Below, one piece after another: positions 42,444-50,786 of a stretch of 64,000 nucleotides of DNA. This DNA is from Streptomyces asiaticus (GTDB taxonomy: Bacteria > Actinomycetota > Actinomycetes > Streptomycetales > Streptomycetaceae), in assembly GCF_018138715.1 (NCBI RefSeq), contig NZ_JAGSHX010000003.1, positions 53,990 to 117,989 on the forward strand, given 5' to 3'. The translations under genes were made by a program, and so were the position numbers. How positions within the stretch are numbered: position 1 is the stretch's first letter; each line of letters starts with the position of its first letter. Under the pieces are notes generated by a model. That model saw only the letters and a program-made list of their open reading frames with translations, was not told where the DNA came from and did no database searches.

Positions 42444-43085
42444 TCAGCGCGCCTTGTACGCGGCGGTGACCTCGACCTCCACCACCCAGCCCTTGACGGC
42501 CAGCGACGCCACCTCCATCGTGGCACGCGCGGGCCGGGCCTTGTTGGCGACCAGCGGTGCCTTGGGGGCGGAGGTGCCCATCGGGACCGGGACGACCTCC
42601 TTCGAGGTGAGGTCGATGTTGGCGAAGTACTGGCGGTACGCGCGGTTCCATCCCGCGTAGTCGGCGGTCTCGACGCCGGGCGGTTTCATCAGGTAGCACT
42701 TCATGGTGATGACGTCGGCCAGGGTCAGGCCCGCCGCTTCGAGGTTGGTCTTGATGTTGCGCAGGACGACCAGTGCCTGGGCCTCGGTGACCGTGACTCC
42801 CGTGGCGCCCTGAGTGAGGGCCGGGTCGGTGTAGAGTTCGGGTGAGCCGGCCGGAGCGGACGGGTTGAGCGCGGTCGGGCCGAGACCGCTGCTCTGGTAG
42901 ATCGCCACCTCACCGCCGGTCGCCACTCCGGTGGCGATGGCCGGGTTGGACTGGCCTTCGGGCAGGCTGACGCGGACCTCTTTGGGGCCGGGCCACCAGC
43001 CTCTGCCCTCAGCGAGCGCGGTGCCGCCGGTGAGGAGCGAGGCAGTCAGAGCCGTACCGATCGCAACCTTCGTGCGTCGCTTCAT
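42444..43085 (-). CDS. Exported RidA-family (YjgF/UK114) protein
   Basis: The 213-residue protein starts MKRRTKVAIGTALTASLLTG, a signal peptide ending near ALAEGRG. The rest is a RidA domain: EVAIYQSSGLGPTA, VTEAQALVVLRNIKTNLEAA and the C-terminal PARATMEVASLAVKGWVVEV, where the arginine is the conserved substrate-binding residue. RidA proteins hydrolyse reactive imines and enamines to ketones and ammonia. The start overlaps the stop of the flavin oxidase by 4 bp, so the two are coupled. Export of a RidA protein is uncommon and fits an exported imine-forming oxidase. Confidence 0.9.
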   Translation of the reverse strand: MKRRTKVAIGTALTASLLTGGTALAEGRGWWPGPKEVRVSLPEGQSNPAIATGVATGGEVAIYQSSGLGPTALNPSAPAGSPELYTDPALTQGATGVTVTEAQALVVLRNIKTNLEAAGLTLADVITMKCYLMKPPGVETADYAGWNRAYRQYFANIDLTSKEVVPVPMGTSAPKAPLVANKARPARATMEVASLAVKGWVVEVEVTAAYKAR

Positions 43086-44692
43086 GCGGCCATCACCCTT
43101 TCGTGGATGTCGGTCACGACCTTGCGGGCCGAGGAGAACGCGCCGTGCTGCCAGGCGATGACATGGCTGAGCCAGTCGCCGGCGAAGTAGACGTGCCCGG
43201 CGGGCTGGTTGAGCAGCTTGTACTCGGGACCGGTCTGCGAGGGCCAGTCCACCCAGCCGGCCTCGATATGAGGCGTGCGGTGCCAGGCCACGCTGAAGGA
43301 GTGATCGAGTTCGGTGCGGTACTTGTCGCCGTGGATCTTCACGCCCCGGCTCACCGCCCGCGCAAGGCGCTGGGCGTGCGGCAGATCGCTGTACGCGACG
43401 GCGTTGGCACCGAAGTTGTAGTAGCCGATGAGTGTGCCGCGGCGGCCCTGGTGGCCGTAGGAGGGGTACCAGATGGTGGCCAGGTCGGTGTCGGTCGGCG
43501 TGATGCCACCGTAGATGTGCTCGTCCGTCTCCCACCATCGGCTGCGGTACTCGAGCCCGATCTTGCCGACGGGGGTCGGGACGGCGTACTTCAGCGCCGC
43601 GGTGATGTCGGTGCCCAGGTTGTGCTTGAGGCGGGCCATGACCATCGGCGGCATGGCCGCGACAACGAAGTCGGCGCGCTGGGTGCGGGTACGGCCGCCG
43701 GCGTCCTCGTACGTGACCTCGGCACCGTCCGGCAGGTCCTTGACCTCCAGCGCCTTGGCGCCATAGGTGATGCGGTTCTGGCCGATCGCCTTGGCCAGGG
43801 CGTACGGGATCGCGTCCATGCCGCCCACCGGCTGGAACATCAGCATGGCCTGGTCGTAGCCGAGTTCGAAGGCGAAGCGCTGCCCCACGCCGCTGGCGAT
43901 GACGTCCGACAGTGTCGGCACCGGGCCAAGGACCGTGCCGTCGTCGAAGGCCGCGCCCGGCTCGGCGGAGTAGCCTCGCCGGTCGGTGCCGGTGTAGGCG
44001 TAGCCGTCGGCTTTGCCCTTGATGGCGCCGAAGCTCTGCAGGAACGCGATCAGTCGTTCCTTGTCCTGCGCGGTGAGCCGTGCGTCCAGGGCGCCCTGGT
44101 CGGTGGCCTTGGCGAGCAACTCGGAGATGTAGCCGTAGACGTCGGCCTTCGCCGTGCGCCAGCGCATGGGCTTTCCCGCGAGGGCGGCACTGCTCTCGTG
44201 GTAGATGTACGCGTTGGCGTTCTGGTTGGTGAACACCTGGAGTTCGACGCCGAGTTCGCGGCAGTACTCGAGGGTGACGTGGGACTGCGGCAGCCGGGCC
44301 GGGCCCGCGTTCATGTACTGGCCCTTGGTGAACGACGCCGTCTGCGTACGCCCGTCGAGGTCGGTCAGCGCCGTGCCGCCGCGAACCGTCCAGTTGCGGC
44401 CCCCGGGGCGGTCCTTCGCCTCCAGGATCTGGCAGTCGTAACCGGCTTTGCCCAGCTCGTACGCCGTCGCCAGGCCGGCTATGCCGCCGCCGAGCACGAG
44501 TACCTTCTTGCCGCCGCGTCCGGTGAGCGCGAAGTCGCTTCGCTGGGGCGCCCGATACTCATCCGCCCGCACGTCTGGCACCGGGGCGAGCCCGAGTGCG
44601 CCCATCGCCGAGTACAGCACTCCGGCGCCCCCCGCGACGCCGACGGATCTAAGGAAGGCACGGCGGGATCCTGGGGACTGCTCTGCAGCCAT
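43082..44692 (-). CDS. Tat-exported flavin amine / L-amino-acid oxidase
   Basis: The 536-residue protein has a twin-arginine signal (GSRRAFLRSVGVAGGAG) and the FAD-binding motif KKVLVLGGGIAGLATAYELG at about residues 62-81, then EAKDRPGGRNWTVRGG. The C-terminal flavin block is GHVYFAGDWLSHVIAWQHGA. This is the flavin-containing amine oxidase fold; L-amino-acid oxidases of actinobacteria are close relatives. The reaction yields an imine, hydrogen peroxide and, after hydrolysis, ammonia. AGGAGG lies five bases before the ATG at 44692. The downstream exported RidA protein probably clears the imine. Confidence 0.9.
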   Translation of the reverse strand: MAAEQSPGSRRAFLRSVGVAGGAGVLYSAMGALGLAPVPDVRADEYRAPQRSDFALTGRGGKKVLVLGGGIAGLATAYELGKAGYDCQILEAKDRPGGRNWTVRGGTALTDLDGRTQTASFTKGQYMNAGPARLPQSHVTLEYCRELGVELQVFTNQNANAYIYHESSAALAGKPMRWRTAKADVYGYISELLAKATDQGALDARLTAQDKERLIAFLQSFGAIKGKADGYAYTGTDRRGYSAEPGAAFDDGTVLGPVPTLSDVIASGVGQRFAFELGYDQAMLMFQPVGGMDAIPYALAKAIGQNRITYGAKALEVKDLPDGAEVTYEDAGGRTRTQRADFVVAAMPPMVMARLKHNLGTDITAALKYAVPTPVGKIGLEYRSRWWETDEHIYGGITPTDTDLATIWYPSYGHQGRRGTLIGYYNFGANAVAYSDLPHAQRLARAVSRGVKIHGDKYRTELDHSFSVAWHRTPHIEAGWVDWPSQTGPEYKLLNQPAGHVYFAGDWLSHVIAWQHGAFSSARKVVTDIHERVMAA

Positions 44693-44945
44693 CAATTCCT
44701 CCTCATCCGCACCCCGGGGCGCGCGCCGGCCGGGGAGCGGTCGTTCGATCAACCCGGTCACGTGGGGGGTGCGAGTTACTGAGGAGACCGGAGGTGCGCC
44801 ATGAGCCTCCGCCGAGACTGTTACAACGCGATACCACTGACGTAACCGGTTTCGAGCCGTGCGCTGCGAAGGAGGAAGGAGCGGGCGCGATCCCGTCTTG
44901 GGTCGGGGGCCAGGGTCTTTGCGTGTCGTTGATTCGTCCGGTTGG

Positions 44946-45150
44946 TCAGATGATCCCGAGGGCTGTCAGGGGCCGTTGCGGGTCGCGGGCGGTGCAGCGG
45001 CAAGCGGCAGCGATGTTGGTGTGGTTGTCCTGACGGAACAAGCTGATAGCGAGGTTGCGCAGGGTGGCCATGACGCGGGCAGGCCGTCGATGCGGATTTT
45101 GGAGGCGTCCTCGCTGAAAGTGGTGTCGCGGACGTGGTCGAGCTGGTCAC
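44946..45150 (-). mobile_element. ISAs1-family transposase C-terminal remnant
   Basis: The minus frame reads RDTTFSEDASKIRIDGLP, then in the next frame ATLRNLAISLFRQDNHTNIA and ACRCTARDPQRPLTALGII, the C-terminal block of ISAs1-type transposases. Everything upstream is lost. Confidence 0.7.
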
Positions 45151-45283
45151 GTAATCCCGCATCCGCCGGCGAAGATCAGCCCGGCCGAACCGGTGGCCGA
45201 CCCGCAACGGCACCTCGTCCAACTCTCCCGCCCACACATCAGGGCACACAGTGCTCTCGCACGCGCCGCGCGTCGAACAGGTG

Positions 45284-45466
45284 TCAGCAGTAGGTGCGCA
45301 GCGCCCAGCTGCCGCTGGTGGCGCAGAACGCGTCGGGCACGGTGCACGGAGCCGCGGCCGCACGGCTGGTTGAGAAGCTGTCGGTGGCGGCGGCGCCGGT
45401 GGTCGTGCCTGTCAGCGCAGCGGCCGAGAGGGCGAGGACGGTGAGGGCGGTGCGTGTCTTGCGCAT
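45284..45466 (-). CDS. Small secreted Cys-containing peptide
   Basis: A 60-residue frame starts MRKTRTALTVLALSAAALTG, a clear signal peptide, with cleavage likely after GAAA. The mature end is CTVPDAFCATSGSWALRTYC with three cysteines. AGCAGG lies before the ATG. It may be complete, or the end may be set by a frameshift because the next frame continues with protein-like sequence (DEVPLRVGHRFGRADLRRRM). I do not recognise a family. Confidence 0.5.
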   Translation of the reverse strand: MRKTRTALTVLALSAAALTGTTTGAAATDSFSTSRAAAAPCTVPDAFCATSGSWALRTYC

Positions 45467-45803
45467 GTGTGCCTGCTTTCGTGTGGGTCCGGTTGCCGTG
45501 GTGGCAGCGTGCTGGAACGGGAGCGGGAGAACCTGGGGCGTATCTTGATTGTTCCGGTGGTCGGCGGTGCGTACCACGATCGGGCACGCTGGGCCTTGTG
45601 GCAGCGCTGCGCCTACGTACGCCTGACGCTTGAGGCTTGCGGCCCACCGCGGCGCAGTCCCGCCTGCGGCGATCCCTTGCGGTCCTGACGGACATCGGTG
45701 ACCCACCCGCGGCCGCTGTCAGCACCAGGCTCGATCACCTCATCTGGCTTCGACGTTGTTCAGCGGCCCCACCAAGACGTCCGAGTTGTGCCCAAAATAT
45801 GAG

Positions 45804-45884
45804 GTGACGGCTTGAAACGGCCCCATTCGGGGCCTGGTCTTGACCAGGCGGTGGTCACCAGGAGGAGCCGCTTGAAGCCGTCAC
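45804..45884. repeat. 81-bp inverted repeat enclosing three hairpins
   Basis: GTGACGGCTTGAA (45804-45816) and TTGAAGCCGTCAC (45872-45884) pair with one mismatch. Between them are GGCCCCATTCGGGGCC (45819-45834), CCTGGTCTTGACCAGG (45833-45848) and GGTGGTCACC (45850-45859), each self-complementary. The DNA or RNA could fold like a cloverleaf. There is no tRNA anticodon arm pattern. Around it, 45467-45803 and 45885-46004 hold no gene I recognise. Confidence 0.65.
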
Positions 45885-46004
45885 GGATCTTCACGAATCG
45901 GGGCCAGCGCTAGCCGTCCGGGCGGGGCCGAATGACGACGTCAGAGCCATCCCCCGGGAGTCCGGCTTTCGGGCCCCGTATTTCGACTGTTCTGGAGACG
46001 CCTG

Positions 46005-46797
46005 ATGCGTGCATTGCCTCGTCGTGCCGTGGCCGCCGCTCCTGCTTGTTGTTCTCACGTTCTCCCTGGTGGCCTGTGGTGGTGGTTCCGACTCCGGTGG
46101 CTCGAAGACCGCAGATCAGCAGCAGTCGGCGCAGGGCGCCGACGGTGCCGCCGGGCTCGCGGGGGCCTCTGGGGAGCCCGATCTGGTGCTGCTCGACCTC
46201 GGGCTGCCCGACATGGACGGTCTGGCTGTCTGCCGCCGTCTGCGCGCCCGGTCCGCGATCCCTATCATCATGATCACTGCCCGGGGTGAGGAAGCCGACC
46301 GGGTCGTCGGATTGGAGCTCGGGGCGGACGACTGTGTCGCCAAGCCGTTCGGCGTGCGGGAGCTGGTCGCCCGCATCCGGGCCGTGGCCCGTCGCACCGT
46401 CGGCCACCTGGCCTGGCGGTGGACGCCCCGGTATCCGCCGAGGTGCCTCCGTCGTCCATGGCCGGAGCCGGTCCGCAGCGGCTGGGGGGCTGGAGATCGA
46501 CCGGCGCACCCGGGAAGTCCGCCTCGGCGGATGTGAAGTGGCCCTGTCTCCACGGGAGTTCGACCTGCTCGCCCATCTCGCCCAGGATCCCGGCGCGGTG
46601 CACTCCCGGCAGCAGATCATGGCCTCGGTATGGGACCCGCACTCGGACCCACCAAGACGCTGGACGCGCACGTCGCCGCCCTGCGCCGCAAACTTGGTGA
46701 TCCTGCCTGGATCGCCACCGCACGCGGTGTCGGCTTCCGCCTCACCGTTCCCGCCGGGCAGCCCGGCGGCGGCTCGCCTCCCAAGGCCGCGTCATGA
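46005..46797 (+). pseudogene. Lipoprotein start fused to a decayed OmpR-type response regulator
   Basis: It begins with a lipoprotein signal split between two frames: [12 protein letters not shown], then [20 protein letters not shown] with the lipobox cysteine. At about 46170 it changes to a receiver domain lacking its start: [20 protein letters not shown] (phospho-acceptor aspartate in LLDLGLP), [20 protein letters not shown] and [14 protein letters not shown]. The winged helix follows in another frame (EVALSPREFDLLAHLAQDPG) and ends in a third (TKTLDAHVAALRRKLGDPAW). Two unrelated genes have recombined and then decayed. Confidence 0.75.
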
Positions 46798-47100
46798 CCC
46801 GCCGCCTGCTGCTGAGCTACCTGGCGCCGGCACTGCTCGTGCTGATGGGTCTGGAGATCCCGCTCGGCTGCTGCTACGCCATGGGGAGGAATCCCCCTTC
46901 GCCCAGGGAGCGGAACACGACGCGTCGATGCTGACCGAAGTCGCCGAGGAGAACATCGAGAAGCGCAACCTGGAGACCCTGCCCGAACTGACGCCGGAGT
47001 ACGCCGACGACACCGGCGCTCGCGTCGTGGTCGTCGGTTCGGCAGTCTCCGTGCCGGACGTGGCACAGCCGCACTTCTCATACCCGCTCCAAGGTGTTCT
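46794..47100 (+). pseudogene. N-terminal remnant of a sensor histidine kinase
   Basis: ATG at 46794 overlaps the response-regulator stop (ATGA), the normal layout of such pairs. The frame reads MTRRLLLSYLAPALLVLMGL, EIPLGCCYAMG (first membrane helix) and then breaks; the next frame has MLTEVAEENIEKRNLETLPE and YADDTGARVVVVGSAVSVPD, the start of the sensor domain. The kinase core is absent; the IMPase-like gene follows on the other strand. Confidence 0.75.
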
Positions 47101-47130
47101 GGTCCCCGTGCCGGCCGTGCGGGAGCCGGG

Positions 47131-47916
47131 TCAAGGTCGGGCAGCGAGAATCTTGAGCGCGGCGGCGTGCACGCCAGGTGTGGCGGCGACGTAGCCGGTG
47201 CTGGTCAGCTCCCACGGCCTTCCATCGAGGTCGGTGACGATGCCGCCGGCCTCCTGGACCAGCAGCACACCGGCCACGTGGGAGCGCACATTGTCGAACT
47301 GCCAGTGCAGGTCCATCCGGCCCGCGGCAACCTGGGCGAGCTGGTGGGTCACCGGAACGGAGATCCGTACGTAGATGGCTTGCTCCATCATCGCGGCGAA
47401 GGAGGACCCCATTCGCTCGGCGATGTCGACGCCCTGGCCGGGCTTGGCCTGACCGGTGCCGGCCAACACTCCGTCCAGCGACTTCTTGGTAGAAACCCGC
47501 AGGGGCACGCCGTTGAGGAACGTCCCGCCGCCCGCGGTGGCCGTGAACATCTCATCGAGCAGCGGAAAGTAGATCACTGCCAGCACCGGGCGCCCGTCGC
47601 GCACGAGGCTGACGCCGATGTTCCAGTCGGTCATGCCGTGCACGGCGTTGATATTGCCGCCGATGGGGTCGATGAGCCACCACTCGCCCGCGGCCAGCGG
47701 GCCCGATCCATGCTCGTCGTTCAGCCAGCCTGCGCTCGGCAGGATCTCGGCCAGCGCAGGCCGTAGCGTGTCGACAACGGCTGCTTCGTTGTCGCGGATG
47801 GATGCCAGAAGCTCGGTGAGCCCGGCTTGACGCGTCTCGGTGGAGTAGAGCCTCAGCATCCTGGTGCCCGCGTGGCGGGCAGCAGCTGTGGCAGCCGTGG
47901 ACAGTTGACCCATCAT
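47131..47916 (-). CDS. Inositol-monophosphatase-like protein with altered metal ligands
   Basis: The 261-residue protein has the overall IMPase fold pattern: WWLIDPIGGNINAVHGMTDW, IGVSLVRDGRPVLAVIYFPL, and AGVLLVQEAGGIVTDLDGRP near the end. In active enzymes the first of these is DPIDGT; here the second aspartate is Gly86. The upstream EE is replaced by Glu68-His69 (NDEHG), and the late WDxAG is NVRSHVAG. So several ligands of the three-metal site are missing. It may be a non-catalytic or re-purposed member. GGAG lies five bases before the ATG. It is divergent from a LysR regulator. Confidence 0.85.
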   Translation of the reverse strand: MMGQLSTAATAAARHAGTRMLRLYSTETRQAGLTELLASIRDNEAAVVDTLRPALAEILPSAGWLNDEHGSGPLAAGEWWLIDPIGGNINAVHGMTDWNIGVSLVRDGRPVLAVIYFPLLDEMFTATAGGGTFLNGVPLRVSTKKSLDGVLAGTGQAKPGQGVDIAERMGSSFAAMMEQAIYVRISVPVTHQLAQVAAGRMDLHWQFDNVRSHVAGVLLVQEAGGIVTDLDGRPWELTSTGYVAATPGVHAAALKILAARP

Positions 47917-47935
47917 GACGTCTCCGTTAATTTAC

Positions 47936-47952
47936 ATGAGCACAATACTCAT
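47936..47952. promoter_or_regulatory. LysR-type palindrome in the divergent promoter
   Basis: ATGAGCACAATACTCAT has 5-bp arms around CACAATA and lies in the 54-bp gap between the IMPase-like and LysR genes, where a LysR protein would bind. Confidence 0.55.
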
Positions 47953-47970
47953 CTGACATTGTTTACTGGT

Positions 47971-48870
47971 GTGCAAGTGGATTTGAATCTGCTGACTGTG
48001 CTCGACGCTCTGCTCGAGGAAGGCAGCGTGAGGGGTGCGGCCAGGCGGCTGCAGTTGTCGTCGCCCGCGGTCAGCCGCACGCTCGGTCGGCTCCGGAGGG
48101 TGACCGGCGACGACCTCCTGGTGCGTACGGGCCATGCGATGACCCCTACGCCGTATGCGGTGTCGATCCGGGAGGACGTCCGTCGGCTGGTAAGACAGGC
48201 CGAGGAGGTGCTCTCGCCGAGCCGCGAGCTGGAACTCATGGCGCTGGAGCGCACCTTCACGCTCCAGTGCCATGATGCGCTTGCCGCGTCGCTGGTGCCC
48301 GTGTTGGTCAGCAAGGTCCAGGAGCAGGCTCCCGGCGTGCAGTTGCGGGTGCTGGCCGAGACCTCCACCGACACCGACGACCTGCGGCACGGCCGCATCG
48401 AGCTAGAACTCGGCGGAGGCCGGCCGAGCCTGCCCGAGTTCCGGTCCGAGACCCTCGGCCACGACCCCCTCGTTGTGGCGATGCGTCCCGACCATCCGTA
48501 CGCCGACAGCCTCGATCTGCACGCGTACGCCTCGCAGCCACACGTGATCGTCTCCCGGCGCGGCCGCCTGACCGCACCGATCGACGACGTGCTGGCCCAA
48601 GAAGGCCTGCACCGTCGGGTCGTCGCGGCCGTGGCGACCCTCCCCGCGGCCCTCCAGATAGCCGGCCGCAGCAACCTGCTGCTCACCACCACGGCGATCC
48701 TCGGCCGTCCGCTCATCGAAGCGTTCAGCTTGATCACGAGGCCGATACCGGTCGAGTTCCCGGCGGCGCCGATCAATTGCAGTTGGCACCAGCGCAACGA
48801 CTCGGACATCGCGCACGCCTGGCTCCGCGATCAGGTAAGGGCGGCTCTCGCGGAGATCGTCACCGCCTAA
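47971..48870 (+). CDS. LysR-family regulator
   Basis: The GTG at 47971 gives 299 residues with the LysR helix-turn-helix VDLNLLTVLDALLEEGSVRG, AARRLQLSSPAVSRTLGRLR and the periplasmic-binding-like effector domain (ERTFTLQCHDALAASLVPVL, DPLVVAMRPDHPYADSLDLH). It is divergent from the IMPase-like gene with a palindrome between them, the standard arrangement for LysR control of the neighbour. Its end overlaps the end of the convergent NAD(P)-binding gene by 4 bp. Confidence 0.9.
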   Translation: MQVDLNLLTVLDALLEEGSVRGAARRLQLSSPAVSRTLGRLRRVTGDDLLVRTGHAMTPTPYAVSIREDVRRLVRQAEEVLSPSRELELMALERTFTLQCHDALAASLVPVLVSKVQEQAPGVQLRVLAETSTDTDDLRHGRIELELGGGRPSLPEFRSETLGHDPLVVAMRPDHPYADSLDLHAYASQPHVIVSRRGRLTAPIDDVLAQEGLHRRVVAAVATLPAALQIAGRSNLLLTTTAILGRPLIEAFSLITRPIPVEFPAAPINCSWHQRNDSDIAHAWLRDQVRAALAEIVTA

Positions 48871-49478
48871 CCGGCCAGCGGCAGGGCCACGGTTCCGGGG
48901 AAGTGTGGCTCCTCGGCCTCGTCGAGCATGGCCGCCGCTACGGTGTCACGGGTGACCTTCGCGGTGAGATCGAACGGAGGCGCATCCCGCAGACCGACCG
49001 TGCGCCGGGTGGGGCTTTCCGGTCCGTCGGCCAGCACCCCGGCATGAAAGACCGTGCCACCGGCCGTAAGGACCGTGTTGTCGGCCTCGACCTTGTCCGC
49101 AAGATGATCGCCCCCCAGCAGCTTCACGATGACGCCGGCCGCCTCCCCTGCCACCTCGGCGGACTTGCCCGTGCCGTACGCACCGAGCCAGATGATGCGC
49201 CGTGACCGGGCCGCGACAACTGTCCTGGCGCCAGCCAGGAGAATTCCCGCCTTGTCCGCGCCGAGAGCGGAAAGGACTACGGAATCCGCATCGATCGCCG
49301 CAGAAATACTCGCGGGGTCATGCACATCACCCGCCACTTTATACAGAGCGTCGGAATTGGGTACCGGAATTCGCTCGGGGTCGCGCGCAATCGCGGTAAC
49401 GGTGTGACCACGCTGTAGCGCCCGCCGAGTAAGCGCGATTCCGGTCCTGCCGGAAGCCGCAAGGATCGTGAGATTCAT
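48867..49478 (-). CDS. NAD(P)-binding protein, NmrA/SDR-like
   Basis: The 203-residue protein starts MNLTILAASGRTGIALTRRA, an atypical SDR nucleotide motif (GxxGxxG as ASGRTGIA), followed by RGHTVTAIARDPERIPV and RRIIWLGAYGTGKSAE. Such proteins act as NAD(P)H-binding flavin reductases or redox sensors. No Shine-Dalgarno precedes the ATG. A -10 box TAGCTT ends 6 bp upstream and a -35 box TTGATG lies 17 bp further, so the message is probably leaderless. It is convergent with the LysR gene. Confidence 0.88.
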   Translation of the reverse strand: MNLTILAASGRTGIALTRRALQRGHTVTAIARDPERIPVPNSDALYKVAGDVHDPASISAAIDADSVVLSALGADKAGILLAGARTVVAARSRRIIWLGAYGTGKSAEVAGEAAGVIVKLLGGDHLADKVEADNTVLTAGGTVFHAGVLADGPESPTRRTVGLRDAPPFDLTAKVTRDTVAAAMLDEAEEPHFPGTVALPLAG

Positions 49479-49484
49479 ATGGAA

Positions 49485-49513
49485 AAGCTAGAGAACTCGT
49501 CGCTTAACATCAA
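49485..49513 (-). promoter_or_regulatory. Promoter for a leaderless transcript
   Basis: On the minus strand TTGATG (49513-49508), a 17-base spacer and TAGCTT (49490-49485), with the ATG six bases further at 49478. Transcription would start at or next to the A of the ATG. Confidence 0.6.
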
Positions 49514-50032
49514 GTGCAAGCTCGTTAAGGACTAATTTACCCAGGCGCAATCCGCCTCCGCCGCCCGGCTCGGATTGTCGATTACGGACAAGGAAGTGTC
49601 CACCGCGACAGCATGGGCGGCTATGGCTGCGAAGACCTCAATGTCGTTCCTCCACCACCACGTCAATGCCCCTGGAGTGCAGCCGCTCTCGGCGACGACC
49701 ATGGCGCCATGGCTCCTGGCCCAGCAGTGGCAGCAGGACGCGACCCAGGTACGCGCAGCGACGCCACAGCGTGTCGTGGTCCGAGGTCATGATCCATCCT
49801 CTCTGTAGTTGGAGGGCCTGCCGCCTGAGCGACCCAGACCCTCCGACTTCCCACTACCCGCGGGCCAGGTACAGGGCGGGGCTGGACGTTGTCTCAGCGG
49901 TTGACTTCGAGATTCGTCAGGACGAGTTGTGGCCGGGGGTGAGCTTGTGAGTGCGGCTGGCGTGGTTGATGGGGGTTTCCGGAAAGAGGGTGTGATCGAG
50001 CCTCCGCGACGACTACGGCTGCAATCCGATGG
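49514..50032. other. Stretch without an assignable gene
   Basis: The minus frame at about 49640-49790 reads MTSDHDTLWRRCAYLGRVLL, perhaps a small gene or relic, but it matches no family I know. The rest holds nothing recognisable. Confidence 0.35.
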
Positions 50033-50453
50033 TCACGGCCAGCCTGCTGCCCTGAGTACCGATACGGCGACGTCAGTGACAAAGCCTGTGCCGGCATCGA
50101 CGGTGAAGTCGTCGACTGCGGACCGGCTGAGGGTTCTGTCCAGTTCACCGGACCGGTTCAGGTGCCATCGCAGTGCTTCGAGCTCGCTGTTGTGACGTTG
50201 GGCCAGTCGCTGGTGGTTGATCGGCAGCTCAGCCTGGAGTCGGCAGACCGTGGGTTGAGCACCTACGGCATCAGCCAGTAGCTTCCGCTCGTGCTGGTCC
50301 TGAACCACACCAGCGAGGACGGGGCGCGTCGCTCCGGCATCGAGATAGTGACCGGTGAAGGTCGCCCACGGCCTCGGCAACGGTTGTCTTGCCCACGCCG
50401 ACAGTGCCATTGAGGAGGAGGGCGTGAGCGCCCCGAGGGCTGTCAGCGTGCAT
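50033..50453 (-). pseudogene. Frameshifted P-loop kinase/AAA-type protein
   Basis: The upstream frame has SPRGAHALLLNGTVGVGKTT (Walker A) and VAEAVGDL. A second frame continues with GHYLDAGATRPVLAGVVQDQ, GAQPTVCRLQAELPINHQRL, EALRWHLNRSGELDRTLSRS and DDFTVDAGTGFVTDVAVSVL. Together they resemble small P-loop kinases of the chloramphenicol-phosphotransferase-like type. The part between Walker A and the second piece, which would carry the substrate site, is deleted. Confidence 0.65.
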
Positions 50454-50786
50454 CTCGGCATCGTACGTCGAACAGCTCGGGTCCGTGCGGGTTCCAGCGC
50501 GGCTGCCACCAGTCGGCCGAGTGGATCCCGACGGGCAGCCCGCTCAAACGCTCGGCGAGGCGGGCAATGCTGCCCGGCACCTGGCGCTCGATCGGGCCGG
50601 GGGCGATGTAGTCGACCGACAGTCCCGCGAGCTGTGCCGGCTACGAGGCCCTGCCACTGGCGGTACGGCGGGTGACCTGACCGACGTGGTCGGCGTCCCC
50701 CACTCTGCACACAGTCACGAGTGGGGCTCCCGATCCGCAAGAGAACGCCGCCTGACCCGCGACGGCTCGGAGCGCACGGTGGTGCC
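50454..50786. other. Fragment upstream of the kinase relic
   Basis: The minus frame reads LAGLSVDYIAPGPIERQVPG, SIARLAERLSGLPVGIHSAD and WWQPRWNPHGPELFDVR, probably the C-terminus of a protein I cannot assign. An in-frame stop lies near 50645. Confidence 0.35.

Noticed and set aside
43103..44782. 559-codon plus-strand frame opposite the amine oxidase
   Set aside because: Exact shadow of the oxidase gene; the minus frame has Tat signal, FAD motif and ribosome site.
45804..45884. tRNA gene from the cloverleaf-like stems
   Set aside because: No anticodon arm geometry, T-arm consensus or CCA-type acceptor is present.
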